Shown here piece by piece: positions 35,867 through 45,427 of a stretch of DNA of 64,000 nucleotides. Below the pieces are notes generated by a model that saw only the letters and a list, made by a program, of their open reading frames with translations, did no database searches and had not been told where the DNA came from. The stretch lies in assembly GCA_024636985.1 (NCBI GenBank), contig JAGXFY010000081.1, positions 18,289-82,288 of the forward strand. The letters are read 5' to 3'. Position 1 is the stretch's first letter; every line of letters starts with the position of its first letter. The position numbers and the translations under genes are program-made. This DNA is from Petrocella sp024636985 (GTDB lineage: Bacteria; Bacillota; Clostridia; Lachnospirales; Vallitaleaceae).

Positions 35867-36634
35867 TTATATTTTTCCGATTTCGTCCAATAATAAGTCG
35901 TTTAGTACTTTTATATATGTGCCCTTCATACCAAGTGACCTTGACTCTATCACTCCGGCACTTTCGAATTTTCTGAGTGCATTAACAATGACTGATCTGG
36001 TAATGCCAACACGGTCCGCTATTTTACTTGCTACTAGGATACCTTCATTGCCTTCAAGCTCATTGAATATATGTTTAATGGCTTCTTGTTCTGAAAAGGA
36101 TAGGGTTCCTATCGCTGATTTTACAATACTGGTTTTTCGAATGGCTTCTGAATTCTCGTCGTTGACGGAGCGCATTATTTCTAGCCCTACAACTGTTGCA
36201 CCGTACTCGCCAAGTATAATATCTTCTATATCAAACATATCTTCATTTCTATAAATGAAAAATGTTCCAAGTCGTTCATTCGCAATATCAATCGGTACAA
36301 TCATACCCACGAATTTGGAGGCACTGATACGCTCACTGAATCCAAGTGTTGCCATGTTGACATTTTCTTTTGTAGACAAAATATTCAGCAAACGTTCGTT
36401 TAACTGTTCATCTACCAGTTCTCCAAGTTCATCTGTTAAAAGCTCTTCAATGTCATGGATGCCATCTTTGGAATAAGAAGCCAATAGTTTGCCTTTCTTA
36501 CTAAGAACAAGACCATTAGCGTTTAGTATATCACTCATTACCTCGCAGATATCTGTGAAAATGACTCTCTGTGTCCCTGTTTTCTGTAGTAGCTTATTAA
36601 TCTTTCTTGTTTTATCTAACAATTGAACGCTCAA
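35867..36634 (-). CDS. codY: GTP- and branched-chain-amino-acid-sensing repressor CodY
   Basis: Global regulator that represses nutrient-limitation genes when GTP and isoleucine are plentiful. N-terminal GAF ligand domain (about 1-155), linker helix, and C-terminal winged helix-turn-helix (about 195-255) with ASKIADRVGITRSVIVNALRKFESAGVIE, nearly the classic CodY sequence. 255 residues. The start codon is TTG, with AGGAGGT six bases upstream; no ATG fits. In Bacillus subtilis codY is also directly upstream of flgB and controls it. Confidence 0.97.
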   Translation of the reverse strand: MSVQLLDKTRKINKLLQKTGTQRVIFTDICEVMSDILNANGLVLSKKGKLLASYSKDGIHDIEELLTDELGELVDEQLNERLLNILSTKENVNMATLGFSERISASKFVGMIVPIDIANERLGTFFIYRNEDMFDIEDIILGEYGATVVGLEIMRSVNDENSEAIRKTSIVKSAIGTLSFSEQEAIKHIFNELEGNEGILVASKIADRVGITRSVIVNALRKFESAGVIESRSLGMKGTYIKVLNDLLLDEIGKI

Positions 36635-36664
36635 AGTTCTACCTCCTGGTTATAGCCTGTATAA

Positions 36665-36693
36665 ATTATAGTACAAATTGCACACAAATTCAA
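36665..36693 (-). promoter_or_regulatory. Sigma-A promoter of codY
   Basis: -35 TTGAAT, 17-base spacer and a perfect -10 TATAAT on the minus strand, about 25 bases before the ribosome binding site. Confidence 0.85.
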
Positions 36694-36718
36694 GGTCTTA
36701 TTTAACTATTTCAACATT

Positions 36719-38782
36719 TTATTCTTTTGACACAACATTCTTACATTCATCATTGCTACACATCAATTTTTTGCCTTTATCAACCATTATTGCGCTACAT
36801 TTATCACATTTAACGGTCGTCGGAAGATTCCATGTCATAAAATCACATTCAGGATTATGTTCACAGCCATAGTAACGTCGACCTTTTTTGGTTTTTTTCA
36901 CCAAGATTTCGCCACCACATTTGTGACACAGAACATCTTCTACTTTTTCTAAAATCGGTTTGGCATTTCTACAATCAGGAAAACCGGGGCACGCAAGAAA
37001 TTTACCATATCTGCCCATTTTGATAACCATATTACGTCCACATTTTTCACATATGATATCTGTTTCTTCATCTTTTAGTTCAATTTTTTCTATTTCTTCT
37101 TCTGCAATTTTTACCTTTTTCTCGAAATTAGGGAAAAAGTTTCTAAGTACATCTTTCCATTCCATTGCCCCAACTTCTACATCATCCAGTTGCTTTTCCA
37201 TACTGGCTGTAAAGTTTACATCAATAACACCATCAAAGTAACTGCTGATCATCTCATTCACAATCTCACCCAGTTCTGATGGGAAAAGTTGTTTATTCTC
37301 TTTTGATACATAACCTCTTGCCATGACTGTAGCTATCGTCGGTGCATAAGTACTGGGTCTACCAACACCATTTTCCTCTAAAGTCTTAACGAGACTTGCT
37401 TCTGTATATCTAGGTGGATGTTGGGTGAAGTGTTGTTCATCCAGCATCTCTAGTTTTTTTAATTTGGAGGTCTCATTGAGTTTGGATATGGATTGCTTGT
37501 CTTCTTTTTCTTCATCTTCTTTATATACTTTTAAGAACCCATCAAATAATTGGGTGGATAAAGCTGTCGTAAATCTATAATTACCGGAGTCAATTTTTAC
37601 GGATTTTATAATGTTGATTGCCGGCATCATTCTACTGGATACAAAACGTCTCCAGATAAGATTATACAACTTGTACTGATCACGACTTAAAGATGCTTTT
37701 ATCTCATCCGGGTTAAGATGAACATAAGAAGGTCTAATGGCCTCATGTGCATCTTGGACACCTTCCTTCTTCTTCTCTTGACTATGCGTCTTATTGGCAT
37801 ATGCCTCACCATAGTTATTCGTGATATATTCAATAACATTGTTATGCGCTTCATCTGAAATTCTTGTTGAATCCGTTCTCAGATATGTGATCAAACCTAT
37901 GGTGCCTTCGTCTTTGACTTCAATACCTTCATATAACTGCTGTGCAATTCTCATGGTCTTAATCGCAGTAAAATTCAATTTTTTTGATGCTTCTTGTTGT
38001 AAAGTACTCGTCGTAAACGGCAATACAGTTTTCTTTTTTCTTTCTTTTTCTTGTATCTGAGAAATCTTAAACGTTTTACCTTTAAGTTCTTCCAAAATCT
38101 CTTGAACTTGTTTTTGATTTTTTAACTCTATTTTTTCATCTAAAGTTCCATAAAACTTAGCCGTGAAGATATCCTTAGTTTCTTTTATCTCTAGCTTAGC
38201 ATCCAGACTCCAGTACTCTTCCGGTATAAAATCGTTAATCTCATGTTCTCTATCACATATCAATTTTAGAGTGATGGATTGAACCCGCCCTGCACTCAGA
38301 CCTTTTCTTACTTTTTTCCATAAGACCGGACTCATTTTATAACCCACAACCCGGTCCAGCAATCTTCTTGCTTGCTGTGCATCCACAAGATTCATATCAA
38401 TTTCTCTTGCATTTTTTATAGAATCTTTGACGGCATTTTTTGTGATTTCATTAAAGGTGATTCTAAAGGTACTCTTATCTTCAAGCTTAAGGGAATGGAG
38501 TAAATGCCAAGATATGGCTTCTCCCTCTCGGTCAGGGTCAGTTGCAAGATAGACTTTTGTTGCTTTTTTGACTTCTTTACGCAATTTGGCAAGCAATTCA
38601 CCTTTGCCTCTTATGGTGATATATTTGGGTTCGAAGTCATTTTCAATATCAATACCTAATTGGCTTTTTGGCAAATCACGGACATGACCCATAGAAGCTT
38701 CTATTTTATAATTAGGTCCTAAAAATTTTTTAATTGTTTTAGCCTTTGCAGGCGATTCAACAATGACAAGGTTCTTGGCCAT
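36719..38782 (-). CDS. topA: DNA topoisomerase I
   Basis: Type IA topoisomerase that relaxes negative supercoils. TOPRIM domain at the N terminus (VIVESPAKAKTIKKFLG, DPDREGEAISWHLL), the active-site tyrosine in GLITYLRTDSTRIS (about 300), and three C-terminal zinc ribbons with CX2C pairs: CEKCG...CPGFPDC, CHKCG...CEHNPEC, CDKCS...CSNDEC. 687 residues, complete. AGGAGG lies six bases before the ATG. It lies between dprA and codY. Confidence 0.98.
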   Translation of the reverse strand: MAKNLVIVESPAKAKTIKKFLGPNYKIEASMGHVRDLPKSQLGIDIENDFEPKYITIRGKGELLAKLRKEVKKATKVYLATDPDREGEAISWHLLHSLKLEDKSTFRITFNEITKNAVKDSIKNAREIDMNLVDAQQARRLLDRVVGYKMSPVLWKKVRKGLSAGRVQSITLKLICDREHEINDFIPEEYWSLDAKLEIKETKDIFTAKFYGTLDEKIELKNQKQVQEILEELKGKTFKISQIQEKERKKKTVLPFTTSTLQQEASKKLNFTAIKTMRIAQQLYEGIEVKDEGTIGLITYLRTDSTRISDEAHNNVIEYITNNYGEAYANKTHSQEKKKEGVQDAHEAIRPSYVHLNPDEIKASLSRDQYKLYNLIWRRFVSSRMMPAINIIKSVKIDSGNYRFTTALSTQLFDGFLKVYKEDEEKEDKQSISKLNETSKLKKLEMLDEQHFTQHPPRYTEASLVKTLEENGVGRPSTYAPTIATVMARGYVSKENKQLFPSELGEIVNEMISSYFDGVIDVNFTASMEKQLDDVEVGAMEWKDVLRNFFPNFEKKVKIAEEEIEKIELKDEETDIICEKCGRNMVIKMGRYGKFLACPGFPDCRNAKPILEKVEDVLCHKCGGEILVKKTKKGRRYYGCEHNPECDFMTWNLPTTVKCDKCSAIMVDKGKKLMCSNDECKNVVSKE

Positions 38783-38831
38783 AGTTATCCTCCTATAGAT
38801 CTCTTAGTCCTCTAAGCGGTAAACTGCCAAG

Positions 38832-39968
38832 CTAGATGCCTTCACTTATGACTGCGTTTACTTTACTGCCTCTTGGATGATCTCGTATATAGTATTTGTT
38901 TGGCAACTGTATAACAGCGCCTTTTATCTCAAGTTTGGTAAGTATAAATTGTAACTCGTTCATGGACATCTCAATTTGTCTTGCAATCTCGTCAATAAAT
39001 ACCGGGGCAAGACTTATACAAGAATATACCATTTTTTCCTTTTCTTCAAGTGTTTTTTCAATTTCGTCAATAATTGTGTGTTTATTTGTCGAAAAAATTG
39101 AATATTCTTCAAGTATATCCTCTATTGAAAATACCGGTTTACCACCCATTCTAACAATGTTATTGGAGCCTCTATTGGTTCCGCCTAATACATCACCAGG
39201 TATGGCAAAAATATCTTTTCCATATTCCAAAGCAAAATCAACGGTTATCAGGGAACCGCTTTTCTCACGGGCTTCAACTAAAAGAATACCATCACTTAAA
39301 GCGCTAATCAAACGATTGCGCATAGGAAATAAACCAGGCCTTGGAACAACATCAAGTCCATATTCTGATATCACACATCCGTTCTTTATAATGTTTGTCA
39401 TTAGCGTCTCATTCTCTTTAGGGTAACAAATATTAATACCACATCCTAATATGGCCGTCGTAAATCCGTTACCCCTCATTGCCCCTATATGACTATAACT
39501 GTCAATACCCCTAGCCATACCACTAATAATATTCACTTTATTGATGGCCAGTTGCTCAGCATAATACTCTGCCACCTTCCTACCATAAGGGGTACAGTTT
39601 CTAGACCCGACCATACCGATGGATAATGGATGTTCAATAAGTTTACCTCGGTAATATAGAACATAAGGCGGATCAAAAAGACTAAAAAGTTGTGTTGGAT
39701 ACGCCTCATCCCTTATGGTCACATATTGAATGTTCAAGGCTTCTAAACGTTTCTCATAGGCAATCAAAGACTTAAGGTCCCGTGCATCTAATATAGTTTT
39801 TAAGTCTTTCTTATCAAATACAGGATGCTGCATACAAAGAGCAATGGCTTCTGCTTTGGCATAATAAAGTGTATAAGGTGTTTTGAATGTATTTAGAAGA
39901 ATCTTTAATTTTTTATAGCCAATTCCTGGTAATCTTGTTATCCATAACCAATATTTTCTATGACTCAT
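38832..39968 (-). CDS. dprA: DNA-processing protein DprA (Smf)
   Basis: Binds incoming single-stranded DNA during natural transformation and loads RecA; also widespread in non-competent species. N-terminal SAM-like helical region (WLWITRLPGIGYKKLKIL), Rossmann-like core with IGMVGSRNCTPYGRKVA, SGMARGIDSYSH, LGCGINICYP and VEAREKSGSLITVDFALEYG, and a C-terminal winged helix (about 310-370). About 378 residues. The ATG with AGGTAGG upstream is preferred over a GTG three codons earlier. Confidence 0.96.
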   Translation of the reverse strand: MSHRKYWLWITRLPGIGYKKLKILLNTFKTPYTLYYAKAEAIALCMQHPVFDKKDLKTILDARDLKSLIAYEKRLEALNIQYVTIRDEAYPTQLFSLFDPPYVLYYRGKLIEHPLSIGMVGSRNCTPYGRKVAEYYAEQLAINKVNIISGMARGIDSYSHIGAMRGNGFTTAILGCGINICYPKENETLMTNIIKNGCVISEYGLDVVPRPGLFPMRNRLISALSDGILLVEAREKSGSLITVDFALEYGKDIFAIPGDVLGGTNRGSNNIVRMGGKPVFSIEDILEEYSIFSTNKHTIIDEIEKTLEEKEKMVYSCISLAPVFIDEIARQIEMSMNELQFILTKLEIKGAVIQLPNKYYIRDHPRGSKVNAVISEGI

Positions 39969-39977
39969 AACGGGCAC

Positions 39978-41513
39978 CTACCTATTCCAATATTTTCTAT
40001 CTAAAGTTCTGTATTGTATGGCTTCTGCTACATGGTTTTCTCTGATGATATCTGATGCTTCAAGATCAGCTATGGTTCTTGCCACTTTAAGAATTCTATG
40101 GTAAGCACGTGCACTTAAACCCATTTTCTCAAAGGCAAACTTAACCATTTTCTTACTTTCCTGATCCAAATTACATATTTTATCGATGTCCGATGCACCT
40201 AAGTGGGCATTATATATAACGCTTAGATGTTTATGTCGTTCTTCTTGGATGTGCTGAGACCTTAAAACCCTTTCCATGATGACTTCTGAACTCTCAGATA
40301 GGTCATGGTTGCTTAATGCCTCAAAATCAATTGTAGAGGCCTCCACGTGTAAATCAATACGATCTAATAAGGGACCGCTTATTTTATTTAGATACCTCTT
40401 AATCTGTAAAGGCGTACAGCTGCACTTTTCAACATCCGGATAATAGCCACATGGACATGGGTTCATAGAGCAAACCATCATGAATTTCGCCGGAAAATCT
40501 ACAGTTCTATTAACCCTTGATATCGTCACTTCACCTTCTTCAATAGGCTGTCTAAGGACTTCAATTACATTTTTCTGAAATTCCGGTAATTCATCAAGAA
40601 AAAGGACACCTTGGTGCGCCAATGATATTTCCCCCGGTTTTGGCAAGGCGCCGCCACCAATCAGTGCTGCATTAGATATCGTATGATGGGGTGATCTGAA
40701 AGGACGTTTGACAATTAAGGACTCTCCTTCTTTGATTTTCCCGGATACACTATAGATTTTGGTAATATCAATGCTTTCTTCAAAGCTTAGACCCGGCAAT
40801 ATGGAGGGCAGTCTTTTTGCCATCATGGTCTTGCCGGCCCCAGGTGGACCGATCATTATGACGTTGTGCATACCGGCAGCCGATACTTCTAAGGCTCTTC
40901 TTACATTTTCCTGGCCTTTGACATCTGAAAAATTATAATGATAGGCTGTCTTGTCTTTGCAAAACAAGGCATTAACATCCACAGAGGTAGGTTTAATGAT
41001 GTGAACCCCCAACAAATGTGCAACTGCTTGTTTTAAATCATTGACCCCTATAACGTTCATCCCTGAAATGACGCCAGCTTCTTTTTTGTTGGCACTTGGC
41101 ACCATACAATGAGTTATGCCTGATTTGAAAGCTGAATGTACCATGGGTAAAACGCCACTTACCGGTTTGACGTCACCACTTAATGATAATTCTCCTAATA
41201 TAAGTACACCTCTACAAGCTTCTAATAGCTCATTCTGTTTACAGGTTAATATGCCAAGGGCTATGGAGAGGTCGTAGCCTGCCCCTTCTTTTCTCAACTC
41301 CGCCGGCGCTAAATTAATGGTGATTCGCTCTGTCGGAAAATCAAATCCAGAATTTTTAAGGGCTGTTCGAACACGATCTACGGATTCTTTGACCGCAGAA
41401 TCGGGCATACCCACAATATCAAATCTTGGAAAGCCATTGGATATATCCACCTCTACTTGAACCACATGACCTTCCACCCCTTGTAAAGCAGCACTTAATA
41501 CATGGTTGTACAT
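39978..41513 (-). CDS. comM: ComM/YifB-type AAA+ ATPase (Mg-chelatase-like)
   Basis: Hexameric branch-migration helicase that assists integration of DNA during transformation in species where it was tested. N-terminal Lon-protease-like domain (about 1-165), AAA+ core with Walker A IGPPGAGKTMMAKRLPSILP (about 216-235) and Walker B VLFLDELPEF, a CX4C-type zinc site (CSMNPCPCGYYPDVEKCSC) and a C-terminal Mg-chelatase helical domain. 511 residues, full length. AAGGAGG lies seven bases before the ATG. Confidence 0.97.
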   Translation of the reverse strand: MYNHVLSAALQGVEGHVVQVEVDISNGFPRFDIVGMPDSAVKESVDRVRTALKNSGFDFPTERITINLAPAELRKEGAGYDLSIALGILTCKQNELLEACRGVLILGELSLSGDVKPVSGVLPMVHSAFKSGITHCMVPSANKKEAGVISGMNVIGVNDLKQAVAHLLGVHIIKPTSVDVNALFCKDKTAYHYNFSDVKGQENVRRALEVSAAGMHNVIMIGPPGAGKTMMAKRLPSILPGLSFEESIDITKIYSVSGKIKEGESLIVKRPFRSPHHTISNAALIGGGALPKPGEISLAHQGVLFLDELPEFQKNVIEVLRQPIEEGEVTISRVNRTVDFPAKFMMVCSMNPCPCGYYPDVEKCSCTPLQIKRYLNKISGPLLDRIDLHVEASTIDFEALSNHDLSESSEVIMERVLRSQHIQEERHKHLSVIYNAHLGASDIDKICNLDQESKKMVKFAFEKMGLSARAYHRILKVARTIADLEASDIIRENHVAEAIQYRTLDRKYWNR

Positions 41514-41558
41514 CTTGACGCCTCCTTATTTTTATTTTGACGCTTTTACCATTATCGC

Positions 41559-41606
41559 AAAAAAATAAAAGCTTTTGGTCCGCCGAAAGCAGACAAAAAG
41601 CTTTTT
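41559..41606 (-). terminator. Terminator after nrdR
   Basis: Long stem on the minus strand, AAAAGCTTTTTGTCTGC pairing with GCGGACCAAAAGCTTTT, followed by TATTTTTTT. It closes the nrdR transcript ahead of comM. Confidence 0.85.
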
Positions 41607-41628
41607 ATATCATGTTGTTGATGTAATT

Positions 41629-42084
41629 TTATTTTTCTTTGAGAATTTTTTTCAGTTCGTCCATAAAGGTATTTATGTCTCTAAACTCTCTATATATGGA
41701 AGCAAATCTCACATAAGCGACTTCATCTAAGGATTTGAGACCTTCCATGGCTATTTCACCAATCTGACTGGAATCAACTTCCTTCTTCATAGCATTGTAG
41801 AGTTGATTTTCGATATCATCCACCAGAGCATCGATGCTCTTCATCGCTACCGGTCGTTTGTGACAGGATCTCACCAACCCAGACATGAGTTTATCTCTAG
41901 AGTATGGCTCTCTAGAGTTATCTTTCTTAACAATGATGAGCGGCATACTTTCTACTGTTTCATAAGTTGTAAACCTTTTCTCACAATTCTCACATTGCCT
42001 TCTTCGCCTAATGGCGTTGTTCTCTTCAGACGGCCTTGAATCTATTACTTTGATACTTTCAGTACCACAATAAGGACATTTCAT
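41629..42084 (-). CDS. nrdR: Transcriptional repressor of ribonucleotide reductase genes, NrdR
   Basis: Zinc- and ATP/dATP-binding repressor of nrd operons. N-terminal zinc ribbon MKCPYCGTESIKVIDSRPSEENNAIRRRR...CENC (residues 1-35) followed by an ATP-cone (about 48-138, VKKDNSREPYSRDKLMSGL). 151 residues, canonical. It lies downstream of ftsZ; regulation of division-linked nucleotide supply is suggested but not shown. Confidence 0.97.
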   Translation of the reverse strand: MKCPYCGTESIKVIDSRPSEENNAIRRRRQCENCEKRFTTYETVESMPLIIVKKDNSREPYSRDKLMSGLVRSCHKRPVAMKSIDALVDDIENQLYNAMKKEVDSSQIGEIAMEGLKSLDEVAYVRFASIYREFRDINTFMDELKKILKEK

Positions 42085-42104
42085 ACTCGATCCCCTTCTT
42101 CAAG

Positions 42105-42138
42105 CCAAAGCATGGTCACCAATGTAACCATGCTTTGG
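42105..42138. other. 12-bp inverted repeat between ftsZ and nrdR
   Basis: CCAAAGCATGGT and ACCATGCTTTGG form a perfect 12-bp stem with a 10-base loop. No T run follows on either strand, so it is not a standard terminator. It could be a protein-binding palindrome or an RNA hairpin; it does not resemble the NrdR box. Confidence 0.7.
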
Positions 42139-42154
42139 GGTATTTTATACAATA

Positions 42155-43333
42155 CTATTTATTTTTTCGTCTTTGCAGGAATGGTGGTATATCAATAGGC
42201 TGATCATCGGTTGAAACATACTTTTCTGTTTTTACCGCCACTTCTCTTTCCTGTGTCACTGTCTTTTCCCTATCCGCTTCCGTTTGTGGCTCCACTGCTG
42301 CATCTCTTTTTTCTTCTTTATTCTGTCCGTATTTTGTATTAGATGTTTCCATACGTTCTTTGTATGTGGTCGTTGGATAAGGATCTACGGCTTTTGCTTC
42401 AAATCCGGTAGCAATTACGGTAACCACCAGTTCATCATCTAGATTCTCATCTATACTTTGTCCATAGATTACGTTGGCATCATAGCCTGCAGCTTCTTGT
42501 ATTAATTGAATCGCGTCATTGGCATCAAACATGGACATATTTAAATCACCACTGATGTTAATCAGCATATGCTTAGCTCCGTCTATGGTTGTTTCAAGTA
42601 ATGGACTGGAAATAGCAAGTCGTGCTGCTTCTTCCGCCTTGTTATCACCTTTTGCTCGTCCAATACCAATATGAGCCACACCTTTATCGCTCATAACCGT
42701 CGCTACGTCAGCAAAGTCCAAATTGATAATACCCGGTGTGTAAATCAAATCTGATATACCTTGTACACCTTGTTGTAATACTTCATCTGCTTTTTTGAAT
42801 GCATCTCTCATGGTTGTTCTACGATCAACAACAGATAAGAGTTTCTGATTCGGTATAACGATTAAAGTATCCACATTCTTTTTAAGCTCAATAATCCCTT
42901 GATCGGCGTTCTGCATACGACCACGGCCTTCAAATTCAAAAGGCTTGGTCACAACACCTACGGTTAAAATACCTTGTTGTTTGGCTATGTTCGCAATAAC
43001 AGGTGCAGCTCCTGTACCTGTTCCACCACCCATACCAGCGGTTATGAATACCATGTCATAACCTTTTATTATCTGGGCCAATTCATCATGACTTTCTTCT
43101 GCTGCTTTAAGACCAATCTCCGGTTTGGCACCTGCACCCAATCCTCTGGTCAATTTTTCTCCAATTTGCACTTTGTTTTTTGCTTTTGATCCATTGAGTG
43201 CTTGAACATCTGTATTAACCGCAACAAATTCTACGCCTGTAACCGCATCCTCAACCATTCTATTAACGGCATTGTTACCACCACCGCCTACACCAATAAC
43301 TACTATTTTTGCAATATTACTTCGATCGCTCAT
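42155..43333 (-). CDS. ftsZ: Cell division GTPase FtsZ
   Basis: Tubulin-like protein that polymerises into the division ring. GTP-binding VIGVGGGGNNAVNRM, the tubulin signature GGGTGTGAAPVIA (about 103-115), T7 loop region NLDFADV and a C-terminal linker ending in the conserved tail DDQPIDIPPFLQRR that binds FtsA/SepF-type partners. About 392 residues. Start chosen at the ATG with GGAG six bases upstream; a TTG five codons before is less likely. It has its own promoter after ftsQ. No ftsA is adjacent. Confidence 0.98.
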   Translation of the reverse strand: MSDRSNIAKIVVIGVGGGGNNAVNRMVEDAVTGVEFVAVNTDVQALNGSKAKNKVQIGEKLTRGLGAGAKPEIGLKAAEESHDELAQIIKGYDMVFITAGMGGGTGTGAAPVIANIAKQQGILTVGVVTKPFEFEGRGRMQNADQGIIELKKNVDTLIVIPNQKLLSVVDRRTTMRDAFKKADEVLQQGVQGISDLIYTPGIINLDFADVATVMSDKGVAHIGIGRAKGDNKAEEAARLAISSPLLETTIDGAKHMLINISGDLNMSMFDANDAIQLIQEAAGYDANVIYGQSIDENLDDELVVTVIATGFEAKAVDPYPTTTYKERMETSNTKYGQNKEEKRDAAVEPQTEADREKTVTQEREVAVKTEKYVSTDDQPIDIPPFLQRRKNK

Positions 43334-43439
43334 ATTAATCTCCAACAATTCATATCCTCCTCACAGCTAAGCCATGTCATTTTTCATATATCTGTAGCAC
43401 TAGGCCAATTATCACGAATAAGGTACTTTTCTTATGTCT

Positions 43440-43468
43440 ATAATATAGTTTTTCATCTCATTAATCAA
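43440..43468 (-). promoter_or_regulatory. Sigma-A promoter of ftsZ
   Basis: -35 TTGATT, 17-base spacer, -10 TATTAT on the minus strand in the ftsQ-ftsZ gap, giving ftsZ a leader of about 100 bases. Confidence 0.7.
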
Positions 43469-43480
43469 CAAGTATTTCAT

Positions 43481-44245
43481 TTATTCCGTATTTTTTTTAA
43501 AGATGAATTGCTGACCATCTTGTTCTAAGTTAAGGGTTCCTGATAAATCAGAAGGCAATTTTTTCATGACATCACCGGCATTTCTCATCTTCATATCCAA
43601 TTGGGTTGCTTCTCCCAGTTCTATTTTGATGTTGTTAACATAAAGATTCAACGCTTTTAAGTCATTTGTAGGAAACTCAATATGGGTTATCGGTACTTGA
43701 TATTTTGATTTTAAGTGGTGCAGCTCCAGAAGTGTGGTTAGTACCTCTTCTTGAATATCCAACTTATTACCAATAACTGCGCTACCAACGTATAGTCCTT
43801 CTACAATCGGAATACCTGACTTCTGTTTCTTCTGATAAGCGATAATATACCCATTCTTATCCAAAGCAAGAAACTGATCTTGATACCTTATGTAGTTGAT
43901 CACCTCTTTTTCCTTTACTATGATGTGTAACTTATTATACCCATTATACTGAATCTCTACCTCTTTGATATATGGGTATTTTGAATAGTCTTTTTCTTTA
44001 TTAAAAAACACTTCAATAACATTGGAATTTTTTTCAATCTGTACCATCTCGATAATCTCTTCTTTAGTATATTGGAAATTGCCGCTTACGACGATGTTTT
44101 TAATACTTGCCAGCTCAAGAAGGATATAGAGTGAAGCAACCAATATAATGGTAACAATCACCAAGCCGATTAGAAATCGACTGGAATGACCTTCATGTTT
44201 TTCTTTTTTTCTTTTTTTCATGGCAACAACTTTCTCTCTCATCAT
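43481..44245 (-). CDS. ftsQ: Cell division protein FtsQ/DivIB
   Basis: Membrane protein of the divisome that connects FtsL and the septal synthase. Basic cytoplasmic N terminus, one transmembrane helix (about 25-47) and an outside POTRA domain (SIKNIVVSGNFQYTKEEIIEMV, about 48-115) followed by the FtsQ beta domain (about 120-235). About 254 residues. The start is uncertain: the first ATG overlaps the ftsW stop, and a second ATG eight codons later has GAGAGAAAG upstream. Confidence 0.9.
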   Translation of the reverse strand: MMREKVVAMKKRKKEKHEGHSSRFLIGLVIVTIILVASLYILLELASIKNIVVSGNFQYTKEEIIEMVQIEKNSNVIEVFFNKEKDYSKYPYIKEVEIQYNGYNKLHIIVKEKEVINYIRYQDQFLALDKNGYIIAYQKKQKSGIPIVEGLYVGSAVIGNKLDIQEEVLTTLLELHHLKSKYQVPITHIEFPTNDLKALNLYVNNIKIELGEATQLDMKMRNAGDVMKKLPSDLSGTLNLEQDGQQFIFKKNTE

Positions 44246-45399
44246 TATAAATGATCCAATCTACTCGCATTTTGTCTAGCAATGTTTAGCACTAGACCTA
44301 ATTCTACAAGCAAAAAAATCAAAGAGGATCCACCGTAACTAATAAAGGGTAAGGGTATACCTGTCGCCGGAATTGTATTGGTTACAACACCAATATTTAT
44401 GAATACTTGTAACCCAATATGAATCATAACCGCTGTTACAATCAAAATCTCGACAACTGCACTTGATGAACGGATAATCTCCAAACAACGCCATAACAAC
44501 AAAGCAAATAGCATGATAATTGCAATGGCTCCAAATAGCCCTAATTCTTCGCAAATGATCGAGAAGATAATGTCATTGTGGGCTTCCGGTATGAAGTCAA
44601 TCTTTTGTATGCTTTTTCCAAGTCCTACACCAAAGAAACCACCAGATCCAATGGCATATAAGGATTGAATGGTTTGAAATCCTTTTCCTAAGGGATCAGA
44701 AAAAGGACCGTTGAGCCATATGTCAATCCTAGAGCTTCGATATCCGGCCACTTGAAAGAATATAAAACCAAGTAGAACAAGTGGCGGTAAAGCAATCAAG
44801 ATTAGCTTTGGTACGTTCTTATACATTACAAATATCATACCACCAATAATTGCTGTGATGACAATGGCCGTACTTAGGTTCTCAAGACCAATTAAGAGGA
44901 TGGGTAAGGCCGTCGCACCAAGAACAAAGCCAAGTGCCTTAAAGTTGTTTATATGTTTTTCAAAACCGGCCATTAAACTGCTCATAGCCATAATCAACAC
45001 AACTTTTGCCAACTCGGAAGGCTGAATGCTTATATCTCCAAATAAAGTTAACCATCTTTTTGATCCGTTGATATCCTCAGGTTGAAGCAAAACCAATATG
45101 AGCATAATGAGCATGATGACATAAAAGTATCCTGAAAACTTAAGAAATAACCTATAGTTAATACGTGAAACTATGAACATAACAACTGCACCGATACCAA
45201 CCCATACGACTTGTCGTATAAAGAAATGGTTATGGTTGCCATAGTGGGCGTATGCGGAATAATAGCTCGAGCTATAGATCATAACGATACCAAAAACCAT
45301 GAGAAGAAGAACAACAAATACTAAGGTTATATCTGTTCTACCTTTTGTTATGAGTGATGTTGAATTTGATTTTGCTTTCTTATGTTCCTTATGTTCCAT
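44245..45399 (-). CDS. ftsW: SEDS-family septal peptidoglycan polymerase FtsW
   Basis: Lipid II glycosyltransferase of the septum that works with the class B PBP encoded upstream. About 384 residues with around ten hydrophobic segments; family motifs FGIVMIYSSSYYSA, QPSELAKVVLIM, GLENLSTAIVI, the GSGGFFGVGLGKS and the C-terminal TGIPLPFISYGGSSL. The start with GGGAG six bases upstream is preferred; the reading frame extends 19 more codons. SpoVE, used in sporulation, is the main alternative assignment. Confidence 0.93.
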   Translation of the reverse strand: MEHKEHKKAKSNSTSLITKGRTDITLVFVVLLLMVFGIVMIYSSSYYSAYAHYGNHNHFFIRQVVWVGIGAVVMFIVSRINYRLFLKFSGYFYVIMLIMLILVLLQPEDINGSKRWLTLFGDISIQPSELAKVVLIMAMSSLMAGFEKHINNFKALGFVLGATALPILLIGLENLSTAIVITAIIGGMIFVMYKNVPKLILIALPPLVLLGFIFFQVAGYRSSRIDIWLNGPFSDPLGKGFQTIQSLYAIGSGGFFGVGLGKSIQKIDFIPEAHNDIIFSIICEELGLFGAIAIIMLFALLLWRCLEIIRSSSAVVEILIVTAVMIHIGLQVFINIGVVTNTIPATGIPLPFISYGGSSLIFLLVELGLVLNIARQNASRLDHL

Positions 45400-45427
45400 C
45401 GTAAACTCCCTATTAGCATGCCTAATG

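Noticed and set aside
43340..43362. Seven-codon leader frame (ATGAATTGTTGG...) overlapping the ftsZ start after GAGGAGG
   Set aside because: The GAGGAGG is only two bases from its ATG, too close for good initiation; more likely a chance frame.
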